From Thermodesulfobacteriota bacterium (GTDB taxonomy: Bacteria > Desulfobacterota > DSM-4660 > Desulfatiglandales > Desulfatiglandaceae): 55,337 bases of DNA. The notes beneath the pieces are model-generated. The model ran no database searches. It saw only the letters and a list, made by a program, of their open reading frames with translations, and was not told the DNA's origin. The position numbers and the translations under genes are program-made. The DNA lies in contig JANQDY010000283.1 in the NCBI GenBank assembly GCA_028278625.1, forward strand, positions 1-55,337, given 5' to 3'. Shown here one piece after another: positions 23,672 to 31,482 of this stretch (positions within the stretch are counted from its first letter, which is position 1; every line of letters starts with the position of its first letter).

Positions 23672-23714
23672 AAAACGGGGGTCGAGCATAACATCTGCTT
23701 GACCCCCGTTTTTT
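23672..23714. terminator. Bidirectional intrinsic terminator
   Basis: AAAACGGGGGTC (23672-23683) pairs perfectly with GACCCCCGTTTT; an inner AGC/GCT extends the stem, and T runs flank both sides. It serves the convergent usp and OmpA-type genes. Confidence 0.93.
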
Positions 23715-23751
23715 ATTTAGTTTATCGGTTTAAATACGCTTTATTCCCTAT

Positions 23752-24930
23752 TTACGGCATGGGTGTCAGCTCAACCCGCCTATTGAGGGCGCGGCCTTCC
23801 GGTGTGGCATTGGTGGCCACTGGACGTGAGAAACCAAAACCCCGAGCGGTCAGTCGGCTTCTGTCCACGCCTTTGTTTACCAGATAGTTCAAAACGGCAT
23901 TTGCCCGCTGCAGAGAGAGCTTCATGTTATATGCCTTTGTACCGATATTATCGGTATTCCCCTGAACCTCCACTTTGATGGAAGGATTCATTTCAAAGAC
24001 TTTGGCCGCTTCATCCAGGAAACCGTAGAATTGAGGTTTGATGTTGTATTTGTCAAAATCGAAAAGCACGTCGCCCAGTACCCAGCATCCATACTTATTG
24101 ACCTTGGCACCCTTGGGGGTTCCCGGACATTTGTCCAGATTGTCGGGCACGCCGTCACCGTCGGAATCGAGAATAACCACCACTTCCTCTTTAACCTCGG
24201 CCTTTGCCAGGAAGACGTTCGCCACGAAATCAGCCATGCCCTGGCCCGAGGCGATGTCGTCGCCTTTCACCATGAATCCACAGCCGCTGTCATCCGCCAC
24301 CTGTGCCAGGAATTTGGCGGCGACCTTTTCGTCGCCGATCAATACGGGATAGATGCAAAGCCTGTCACCGTACTGGCTCTTAAGGTTCATAACGGACTTT
24401 TTCACCGCATCATAGTTCATGACCTCTTTGTTGGCGTCCGTAAAAACAACAATGGCGATATTGCCCTGGGCGGAGCTGAGATCCTGTCCAGCGGCATCCA
24501 ATGCCAGATTCAGGGGGCTTTCCCCGACACTGAAACCGACTTTGTTGAGGCCGTCATCCATTGCGGCCGCTGAAAAGGCGGCCGGACCCCAGACCAGTTC
24601 CGTCATTATGGGGCTCAAATTCTCTTTCTTGCCGAACAATCTGAGTGAGCCGGTGATATTTGCATTGGGGACGGTGTGGCCGAAACCGCTGGCCAGATCC
24701 CTGGCGATGTTCAGCTTTTGCTTTCCTTTGTACATGCCGCCCATGGATCCGGATTTATCGAGGATGACTTGAACGTTATTGGCTTTGAGCACATAGTCTC
24801 CACTTGCCAGCATGGGGTTCAGGTCAACGGCATTAAAGGGGGTGAGCGGCTTTGTCATGGCACAGGCAGCCAGAAACACAGCCAGTAGTCCAAACAACAG
24901 AACCTTCCAACAACTGTTTCTTTTCATCAT
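23752..24930 (-). CDS. Lipoprotein with vWA, thrombospondin type 3 and OmpA domains
   Basis: This is a probable outer-membrane lipoprotein that anchors to peptidoglycan. The signal ends in a good lipobox, VFLAACAM. A vWA-like domain (about residues 45-235) starts NVQVILDKSGSMGGMY, a complete MIDAS DxSxS motif, with IAIVVFTDA later. A single calcium-binding-type repeat DSDGDGVPDNLDKCPGTP follows near 255-275. The last 110 residues are an OmpA-like domain with VLFDFDKYNIKP, EVQGNTDNIGTKAYN and LSLQRANAVLNYL. AAGGAGG precedes two adjacent ATG codons. The order vWA-TSP3-OmpA suggests a surface or periplasmic adhesive role; the ligand is unknown. Confidence 0.88.
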   Translation of the reverse strand: MMKRNSCWKVLLFGLLAVFLAACAMTKPLTPFNAVDLNPMLASGDYVLKANNVQVILDKSGSMGGMYKGKQKLNIARDLASGFGHTVPNANITGSLRLFGKKENLSPIMTELVWGPAAFSAAAMDDGLNKVGFSVGESPLNLALDAAGQDLSSAQGNIAIVVFTDANKEVMNYDAVKKSVMNLKSQYGDRLCIYPVLIGDEKVAAKFLAQVADDSGCGFMVKGDDIASGQGMADFVANVFLAKAEVKEEVVVILDSDGDGVPDNLDKCPGTPKGAKVNKYGCWVLGDVLFDFDKYNIKPQFYGFLDEAAKVFEMNPSIKVEVQGNTDNIGTKAYNMKLSLQRANAVLNYLVNKGVDRSRLTARGFGFSRPVATNATPEGRALNRRVELTPMP

Positions 24931-25197
24931 TCTTCCTCCTTAAGAATTTTGAGCATAGAGCCCTATTTATGTTTCAACCGCCTATTTGTTGCCAATAGCA
25001 CGGTTACATCCTCGACTGTTGAAACCCGAAAACACCAATCGGCTCCATTCTGCCTCATTGTCATACCAGAGGTCAATGGGTTTTTGCATGAAAACGAAAA
25101 AATAGTTAAACAAGTTCGAATAAATGCTTCAATAGTTGGAATCCAAGGTTCAAAAGACCCGTTGGTTCAATATGAAAAAAGGGAATTTGACAAATTT

Positions 25198-26529
25198 TTA
25201 GTTACTTTGAACCATTTGCCGACAGAAAGTCTCTTTTGAAAAACAGATGAGGATGCCCGACACCACGGACCAGATCATCATCAGAACAAAGGCGGAATGA
25301 TAAGCGTTCAGGTCATAGATTCGTGCGCCGGACAAAACAGCGCCGCTCCAGTGCCGGTCCAGAAGCCATCCCATTGCCGGCTGAATAATCATGGGGCCGA
25401 TCATAATCCCCATGTTGGTCACACCGGATACTGTCCCTGCCAAGGATGCGGGAACGGATTCCTTGGCAAAGGCAAAACTCAAAATCATGACCCCGGAAGT
25501 GGTTCCCACCATAAGGATAAGCAGCGTCAGTAGCCAGAAAGGAAGGCCCTCCACGAACAGAATCAAGTACCAGCAGGCGCTGGCCGCAAAACTGCCCCCT
25601 ATGTAGAGGGGTTTCCTGGTGCCCATGCGGTCTGAAAGGGCTCCCGCCACCGGGCCTCCGAGTCCCCAGGCGATTAACAGAAGGGACGTGAGCGCGGCGC
25701 TTCTTGCGGGGCTCAGGCCGTAATGGGTGGTCAGAAATGGAATCCCCCACAATCCGGAAAAAGCGAGGGCGGAACCTGCAATGCCGCTGGGGGCGATGGC
25801 AACGATCCACGTGTTCCGATAGGTAAAGACCTTCACAAGGCCCGATAAAACCAAAGAAAGGGAATGTGCTCTCCTCGGTTCGGCGTCAATATAACCGGCA
25901 TACCCCTTTTCCGTGGGATCATCCCGCACAATGATCCATATGGCGAGGGCGATTGCCACGCCTGCCGCGGCGGATGCCAGCATTACCGGTCGCCAGGCAA
26001 AACGGTCGATCAAAATCCGCAGCGGTACCCCCGCCGAAACGGCGCCCAACAGTCCGCAGCAAAGGGACAGACCGCTGGTCATGGCAAAGCGATGGGGCGG
26101 GAACCAGTGCATTGACAATTTTAGAAGGGCCACCCACCCCACACCCACGGATGCACCGATGAGCAGTCGACCGGCATTGGCCAGGAGAAGGTTGGGGGCC
26201 GCTGAAAAAAGAAAAGCGCCCAGGGCCGCCACAAAGGCGCCTGCTGTGAGAAGCCTTCTGGGGCCCCAGGCATCGGCCAGAATACCGGTGGGTATCTGTA
26301 TGGCCACATAGCTGTAGAAGTAATAAGCGGAAAGATTCCCCAGTGCCGCTGCACCGATCTTAAAATCGGCCATGAGATAATCGGTCATGACCGCCGGTGC
26401 CACCCGCTGAAAAAAGCCGCTCAGATAAAAGGCGGCGCCTAAACCCCAGATGACCCACGAAAGGTAGCCCGGCGGATGGCCTGCCTGTACAGTATTCTGC
26501 CGGTGCTTTTCCGCTCTTCCACTAGTCAT
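25198..26529 (-). CDS. MFS transporter (putative organic acid carrier)
   Basis: This is a 12-helix major facilitator, 443 residues, in the inner membrane. Family signs include the loop 2-3 motif GILADAWGPRRLLTAG, the helix-4 region NAGRLLIGASVGVGWVALLK and the second-half loop GALSDRMGTRKPLYIGG. Its start overlaps the 3' end of the glcF-like gene by 8 bp, so it belongs to the glcD-glcF operon. By context the substrate is probably a 2-hydroxy acid such as lactate or glycolate; this is inference. Confidence 0.88.
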   Translation of the reverse strand: MTSGRAEKHRQNTVQAGHPPGYLSWVIWGLGAAFYLSGFFQRVAPAVMTDYLMADFKIGAAALGNLSAYYFYSYVAIQIPTGILADAWGPRRLLTAGAFVAALGAFLFSAAPNLLLANAGRLLIGASVGVGWVALLKLSMHWFPPHRFAMTSGLSLCCGLLGAVSAGVPLRILIDRFAWRPVMLASAAAGVAIALAIWIIVRDDPTEKGYAGYIDAEPRRAHSLSLVLSGLVKVFTYRNTWIVAIAPSGIAGSALAFSGLWGIPFLTTHYGLSPARSAALTSLLLIAWGLGGPVAGALSDRMGTRKPLYIGGSFAASACWYLILFVEGLPFWLLTLLILMVGTTSGVMILSFAFAKESVPASLAGTVSGVTNMGIMIGPMIIQPAMGWLLDRHWSGAVLSGARIYDLNAYHSAFVLMMIWSVVSGILICFSKETFCRQMVQSN

Positions 26530-27658
26530 TTACCAGAGCCCGTGCCACCACCGTTGAAATATCCATGACATCAAGGTCCAGTTTCTCCCTTCTCACCTGG
26601 CTCTTGAGTGTTCTCACGCATTGCTGACAGGCGGTCACCACGGCTTCGACGCCTGTTTTTCTGATCTCCTTGATTCTTCTTTGTGCCAGGTTTTCCGAAA
26701 GGCCGGGGTCGGCCATTTCGAGATTGCCGCCGCCGCCGCAACAGACGCTTCCCGCCCGGTTGTTTTCCATTTCCACCAGCTTGAGACCCGGAATGGCGCC
26801 CAAAATCTTTCTGGGCGCATCATATTCGCCCCCGTTCCGACCCAGATCGCAGGGATCATGGTAGGTCACCGACAGGTGAAGTTCCCTAAAGGGCAGGGCG
26901 TTCTTGTCAACAACCGCTTCCATCAATTGGGTCGTGTGCAGCAACCGGAAATGGCTGGGGTAGTGCTCCCGCCACATGCGATGGCAGGAAGGGCATGAAA
27001 AGGCAATGGTTTCGGCCCCGAGTTCACGGACTTGTTGAACGTTGTGCTGCACGAATCGGTCCACATGGTCTACAACCCCCGCGCCCAAAAGGGGAAAGCC
27101 GCAACACCATTCGGTGCCCGCCAAAACCGTGAAATCCATATGGGCCGCCGAAAGGATTCTTACCATATTCCGAGGGATTTCCTGGGCCATGGGAAAAAAA
27201 GATGAAACACACCCCACGAAATAGGCCAGTTTCGCCCTTTGTTTGCGGAATCCGTGAACGGGAAGGGCCGAAACATCTTCCAGCCAGTCTCCCCTTTCTT
27301 CGTTCTCTTCACCGGAGATATTGCGGTACTTCATCAGGGAATCAACGGCCGGCTTCATGGACGGTAACAGCCCCTTTTGTTGGAAGATTTCCCCCCGCAT
27401 GTGACGAAAGACTTCGGTCAGGTCCACACCGCTGGGGCATGTGACATTACAAGCACCGCACAGAAGACATCTGAAAAAGACGTCGCGGTAATGATCGGTG
27501 ATCCGGACTTTGTTCTCACCGTAGCGCCGCGCCAACTGGATTTTTCCCCTTGGCGTGTATTTTTCCAAGAAAAGCGCGTGATTGACAGGGCAGTTGGCCA
27601 GACAGAGCCCGCATTTGATGCATTGGTCGAATTCAGGGGCGATAAGGCCCATTTCCAT
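26522..27658 (-). CDS. GlcF-like iron-sulfur oxidoreductase subunit
   Basis: The protein likely carries electrons from the adjacent FAD subunit to a quinone or other acceptor. Two [4Fe-4S] ferredoxin motifs are present, CIKCGLCLANCP at residues 13-24 and CLLCGACNVTCP near 64-75. Two CCG domains follow, marked by EWCCGFPLLGAG and SVCCGGGGNLEM, typical of heterodisulfide reductase-like and glycolate/lactate oxidoreductase subunits. The 378-residue length is normal. It begins 29 bp after the GlcD-like gene. Confidence 0.9.
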   Translation of the reverse strand: MEMGLIAPEFDQCIKCGLCLANCPVNHALFLEKYTPRGKIQLARRYGENKVRITDHYRDVFFRCLLCGACNVTCPSGVDLTEVFRHMRGEIFQQKGLLPSMKPAVDSLMKYRNISGEENEERGDWLEDVSALPVHGFRKQRAKLAYFVGCVSSFFPMAQEIPRNMVRILSAAHMDFTVLAGTEWCCGFPLLGAGVVDHVDRFVQHNVQQVRELGAETIAFSCPSCHRMWREHYPSHFRLLHTTQLMEAVVDKNALPFRELHLSVTYHDPCDLGRNGGEYDAPRKILGAIPGLKLVEMENNRAGSVCCGGGGNLEMADPGLSENLAQRRIKEIRKTGVEAVVTACQQCVRTLKSQVRREKLDLDVMDISTVVARALVND

Positions 27659-27687
27659 AACGTCCGTTTCCTTTCATATCCATTGGG

Positions 27688-29061
27688 CTAGAGAAAGCTG
27701 CCCGGATTCAGTATGTTGTTGGGATCAAACACCCGTTTGATGCCCCGCATGAGATCTAGCGTGGTTTCGCTGAATTCCATATCCATGAAACGGGCCTTTG
27801 CGATACCGATACCGTGCTCCCCTGAGAGGGTTCCCCCCATGGAGATGGCCGCCTCGCACAACTCCTCCAGCATTTTGTCAATCCTTTCCAATTCCTCCTT
27901 GTCGCGAAGGTCCGTCATGATCAGGGGATGAAGGTTGCCGTCCCCCGCATGGGCCAAAACGGCGATTCTTAGATCGTATTTTTCAGTTAAGTCAACCACC
28001 TTTCTGATGATGTCCGGGAGTTTTTGCACGGGCACGGTGGCATCCTCGACAATACAGTTGGGTCTCATGTTGGCAACAGCTCCGAAGGCCGTTCTCCGGG
28101 CCTGCCACAGTCTCTCCGCTTCCGCCGCCGTCCGGGCCCGATCAACGGCGATGGCCCCTTTCTCGCGGCATAGGGCTTCGATGCGCTCTCCCTGTTTGTT
28201 AACGAGATCCTCGTCTCCATCCACTTCGATGAGGAGCAGGGCCTGTGCTTCCCTATTGAACTGGGCACCGCCGTAATCGCTGATCACGTCCAGCACGGTG
28301 CGGTCCATCAGTTCAAGGGTGGTGGGGACCATGCCTGCCGCCAGAATGGCGGTGACCGTGGTGGCCGCGTCGTCGAGATCGGCGTAGGCGGCCTGAAGGG
28401 TGGTTTTGGCGGGCGGCAGTGGCACGAGCCTCACAATGATCTCGGTGAAGATGCCCAAGGTTCCCTCGGAGCCGCACAGGAGGCGGGTCAGGTCATAGCC
28501 GCTGACGTTCTTGAGGGTCTTCCCGCCGGTCCGGATGATTTCACCCGTTGGGATCACCACTTCAAGTCCCATCAGATAGTCCCTTGTGACGCCGTATTTG
28601 ACACCCCTTGGTCCGCCGGCATTCAAAGAGACGTTTCCGCCGATGGTGGAAACATTCATGCTGGCCGGATCCGGGGGATACATGAGACCGTATTGGGCCA
28701 CTTCTTTCTGAAGATCTCCGTTGATGACACCCGGCTGCACCACCGCACACATGCTTTTCCGGTCGATTTCAAGGATCCTGTTCATTCGGTGAAAGGCCAT
28801 GATAACGCCGCCTTCCCGTGCCACCGAGCTGCCGCAGATGTTGGTGCCCGCCCCTCTGGGGACAATATTGATTCTGTGTTCATTGGCGATTTTCATGATT
28901 TGGGCGATCTGTTGGGCGTTTTCCGGAACCAGAACCGCATCCGGCGTGAATTCCGGAAGGAAGCTGTCATAGGAATATGTGGCAATATCTTCCGGTTGAT
29001 CCAGATACCATGTGTTTTCAAGCACTGCCCTCATGGCGTCCGCGGCCGACTGTGAAATCAT
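27688..29061 (-). CDS. GlcD-like FAD-linked 2-hydroxy-acid dehydrogenase
   Basis: This is an FAD-binding dehydrogenase of the GlcD/D-lactate dehydrogenase family, about 457 residues. FAD-binding PCMH-type motifs are NIVPRGAGTNICGSSVA near residue 65, STIGGNVSLNAGGPRGVKYG near 125 and GSEGTLGIFTEIIVRL near 175. The C-terminal cap has LAHAGDGNLHPLI and GEHGIGIAKARF. The start ATG 29061 follows AAAAGGAG; a longer frame to 29154 lacks a site. With GlcF-like and MFS genes it forms a three-gene operon for oxidation of a 2-hydroxy acid. D-lactate or glycolate cannot be told apart by reading. Confidence 0.9.
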   Translation of the reverse strand: MISQSAADAMRAVLENTWYLDQPEDIATYSYDSFLPEFTPDAVLVPENAQQIAQIMKIANEHRINIVPRGAGTNICGSSVAREGGVIMAFHRMNRILEIDRKSMCAVVQPGVINGDLQKEVAQYGLMYPPDPASMNVSTIGGNVSLNAGGPRGVKYGVTRDYLMGLEVVIPTGEIIRTGGKTLKNVSGYDLTRLLCGSEGTLGIFTEIIVRLVPLPPAKTTLQAAYADLDDAATTVTAILAAGMVPTTLELMDRTVLDVISDYGGAQFNREAQALLLIEVDGDEDLVNKQGERIEALCREKGAIAVDRARTAAEAERLWQARRTAFGAVANMRPNCIVEDATVPVQKLPDIIRKVVDLTEKYDLRIAVLAHAGDGNLHPLIMTDLRDKEELERIDKMLEELCEAAISMGGTLSGEHGIGIAKARFMDMEFSETTLDLMRGIKRVFDPNNILNPGSFL

Positions 29062-29829
29062 TTGGGGACTCCTTTTCTTGATCGGTTTGTGAGGTAGATA
29101 TGGCGTTCTCTTGAACCGGCTCCCTACTATTATCCTTTTGGGCATTTTGGTCAATGAACTTTTTTGACCTTGGTTGCGGCACGATTATACCCCGCTTTGC
29201 GGCTGTAACAGCATGACCCTGCAAGAGGCTCTAAAACGGAGATTGGTGAACCAAACAGCAAAATCTGCGATTTTTCAGGGATTCCTGAAAAAATATCATA
29301 TGAAAATTTCAGGTAACCCTGAAGAGCTTGACAGATTATGAATTCGGAACCGAAACCTCGGTGACATTCCGCTGATTCTGCTCACGCATCAGTCAGGTAT
29401 TCCGAAAAGGATCGACGAAAACGCATCCATCATATCCGATATGTCTGACAAACATTTTTTTCCTGCGTGCCATAGCCCGACCTTGTCAAACATGACTTTC
29501 CCATTGCATGATTGTTGGGGCGGATTTACTGGCTCTTTCAATTGACTTTTTAAGCAGTTAGAGATAAGCAACAAGCAGCATATTAGTGAATTGATTCCTT
29601 TCTTTCTGATGGAGAGCGTGGTTTCGTGTTTACTGGCTACTTCATAATCAACTGTGACATCAAGCATCGCATGGTGCGGGTGGAAATTGAGGATTGATCG
29701 AGTCCTCCAAAAAATCAGAGAACCTTGGTGGCAAGCGAATGAACCATTATGGTAAAATAGAAAATCTCTGACGGTTTCAACAGTCTGCGGAACAGAGAGA
29801 AGAGAGACCAAAGACCATACAAACAACCC
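29062..29829. other. 768-bp AT-rich intergenic region
   Basis: This separates the divergent glcD-like and AlbA-type genes. It holds the paired TTCAGG-N4-CCTGAA palindromes (29274-29323), a short palindrome TTCGGAACCGAA (29343-29354), and a weak plus-strand promoter TTGGTG-17-TATGGT (29725-29753) in front of the AlbA-type gene. Open frames on the minus strand over 29389-29826 show no family features or ribosome sites. The rest shows nothing I can name. Confidence 0.5.
29271..29323. promoter_or_regulatory. Paired palindromes, candidate operator of the glcD operon
   Basis: TTTTTCAGG-GATT-CCTGAAAAA (29271-29292) and TTCAGG-TAAC-CCTGAA (29308-29323) share the core TTCAGG-N4-CCTGAA. Centres are 34 bp apart, and they lie 210-260 bp upstream of the glcD-like start. 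Two copies of one dyad argue for a dimeric regulator, possibly of the GntR type that often controls lactate or glycolate genes. The first could also act as a hairpin. Confidence 0.5.
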
Positions 29830-31386
29830 ATGAAACTTCCAATTAACATCAACGATTTATTAACTGCCCGCACGGTTGAATGGGAACGTCTGGAGTTTAA
29901 GGCCGGTTGGAATCCGAAAACTGTGCTGCACACCATGTGTGCGTTTGCCAATGATTTCAATAATCTGGGCGGTGGCTACATCATCATCGGTGTGGCCGAG
30001 GATAAGGGCAGGCCTGTTCTGCCTCCTTTAGGATTGCCGACCGGGCGGATCGATGCTGTTCAAAAAGAAATCGTGGAGCTTGGCTACCGGATGGTACCGT
30101 ATTATCATCCCATCATCGCTCCTTATGAAATTGATGGAAAACACATCCTTGTGCTCTGGGCTACGGGCGGGCAAACCAGACCCTACAAGGCTCCAATATC
30201 TTTGAAGAAAGGGGAACGCGAGTTTGGTTATTATATTCGAAAAGGGTCTTTGACGGTCCGAGCCAGGCACCAGGACGAAACCGAGCTGATGTCCTTGGCG
30301 GCTACGGTCCCATTTGATGACCGCATCAATCAGAGGGCCTCTCTGGAAGACCTGGACCTGGGATTGATCCGAACCTATCTGAAACAGGTAAAAAGTGATC
30401 TTTTCCATGAATCCGCTGAAATGGATTTCATTCGGCTTTGCAAACAGATGAGCATCGTTGATGGTCCGGATGAATTATTGCTGCCGAGGAACATTGGTTT
30501 AATGTTTTTTAACGATGACCCCTCTCAATTTTTTCCGCAAGCACAGATTGATGTTGTTCATTTTCCTGAGGGTCCCGGTGCAGACGCCTTTACGGAAAGA
30601 GCTTTTAAAGGGCCGCTTCATGTCATGTTACAAAATGCCCTTTCTCATATCCGTTCCATGGTTATCGAAGAAAAGGTCATCAAATACCCGGACCGGGCTG
30701 AAGCAGACAGGTTTTTCAACTATCCTTTTCCGGCAATAGAAGAGACCTTATGCAATGCAGTGTATCACCGGTCCTATGAAATACGGGAACCGGTTGAAGT
30801 AAGAGTCCTGCCTGATTCCGTTACAATCGGTAGTTTTCCGGGACCAGATCGGTCCATTCTGGACAAGGACATGAGGGAGTTCCGCTTTCTCTCACGTCGA
30901 TATCGCAACCGGCGGGTTGGTGAATTTCTAAAAGAACTCGAAATGACCGAAGGTCGTGGAACCGGTATCCCAAAAATATTGCGTGAAATCCAAAGAAACC
31001 GTTCACCTGAACCCATATTTCACACAGATAGTGATCGGTCTTTTCTCCTGGTTGAATTTCCTCTTCATCCGGCCTTTGCCGAAACCCTAAAAAGCATTCC
31101 GGAAGTCACCCCGGAAGTCACCCCGGAAGTCACCCCGGAAGTCACCCCGGAAGTCAAGAAGCTCCTGTCGGTTATCACCGGAGAACATTCCCGCAAGGAA
31201 ATACAAGGTCTACTGGGGTTAAAAGACGCTGAGCATTTCCGCAAAGCGTATCTCTTGCCGGCCATAAATGCCGGGCTGGTGGAAATGACACTCCCGGAGA
31301 AACCCAAAAGCAGGCTTCAGAAGTACCGAATTACAGAAAAAGGCAAGACGTCGCAGAAATCACTGGAAAATTGGGTTCGGTTTTGA
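29830..31386 (+). CDS. AlbA_2/Schlafen-type regulator with HATPase-like domain and winged helix
   Basis: This belongs to a widespread family annotated as putative transcriptional regulator or RecG-like protein; some members are linked to defence. Residues about 10-150 form the AlbA_2 domain (EWERLEFKAGW, FANDFNNLGGGYIIIGVAED). Residues about 300-420 resemble the HATPase_c_4 domain (ETLCNAVYHRSYEIREPVEV, MTEGRGTGIPKILREI). A TPEV repeat linker at about 425-443 leads to a C-terminal winged-helix segment (GEHSRKEIQGLLGLKDAEHF). No clear ribosome site precedes ATG 29830. It is isolated and flanked by an AT-rich spacer, which could reflect transfer. Confidence 0.82.
   Translation: MKLPININDLLTARTVEWERLEFKAGWNPKTVLHTMCAFANDFNNLGGGYIIIGVAEDKGRPVLPPLGLPTGRIDAVQKEIVELGYRMVPYYHPIIAPYEIDGKHILVLWATGGQTRPYKAPISLKKGEREFGYYIRKGSLTVRARHQDETELMSLAATVPFDDRINQRASLEDLDLGLIRTYLKQVKSDLFHESAEMDFIRLCKQMSIVDGPDELLLPRNIGLMFFNDDPSQFFPQAQIDVVHFPEGPGADAFTERAFKGPLHVMLQNALSHIRSMVIEEKVIKYPDRAEADRFFNYPFPAIEETLCNAVYHRSYEIREPVEVRVLPDSVTIGSFPGPDRSILDKDMREFRFLSRRYRNRRVGEFLKELEMTEGRGTGIPKILREIQRNRSPEPIFHTDSDRSFLLVEFPLHPAFAETLKSIPEVTPEVTPEVTPEVTPEVKKLLSVITGEHSRKEIQGLLGLKDAEHFRKAYLLPAINAGLVEMTLPEKPKSRLQKYRITEKGKTSQKSLENWVRF
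31102..31156 (+). repeat. In-frame 12-bp tandem repeat encoding TPEV
   Basis: Four perfect copies of GAAGTCACCCCG (31102-31149) plus a 7-bp partial copy encode PEVTPEVTPEVTPEVTPEV. The unit is a multiple of three, so copy-number change alters linker length without frameshift. Zero divergence between copies points to recent slippage. Confidence 0.95.
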
Positions 31387-31405
31387 CTGGTGCGTTTACA
31401 TGGGA

Positions 31406-31444
31406 GGGCTATGGACAGCGCCGTTATAGACCGCCGCATAGCCC
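31406..31444. terminator. Hairpin between convergent AlbA-type and Hsp70 genes
   Basis: GGGCTATG (31406-31413) pairs with CATAGCCC (31437-31444) around a 23-nt loop that can fold further. It lies between the two stop codons. No T run flanks it, so its strength as a terminator is doubtful. Confidence 0.45.
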
Positions 31445-31482
31445 GAAAGAGCATCGGCATGAACCTTTCGTTTTAATCCGTT

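Noticed and set aside
24949..25239. 96-codon plus-strand frame between the OmpA-type and MFS genes
   Set aside because: No ribosome site, no family features, and it overlaps the 3' end of the MFS gene on the other strand.
29389..29826. 145-codon minus-strand frame upstream of the AlbA-type gene
   Set aside because: No ribosome site, low-complexity composition and no recognisable motif; it covers the likely promoter of the divergent gene.
31102..31156. Tandem repeat as a CRISPR array
   Set aside because: Units are 12 bp with no spacers, are in frame inside a gene and encode TPEV.
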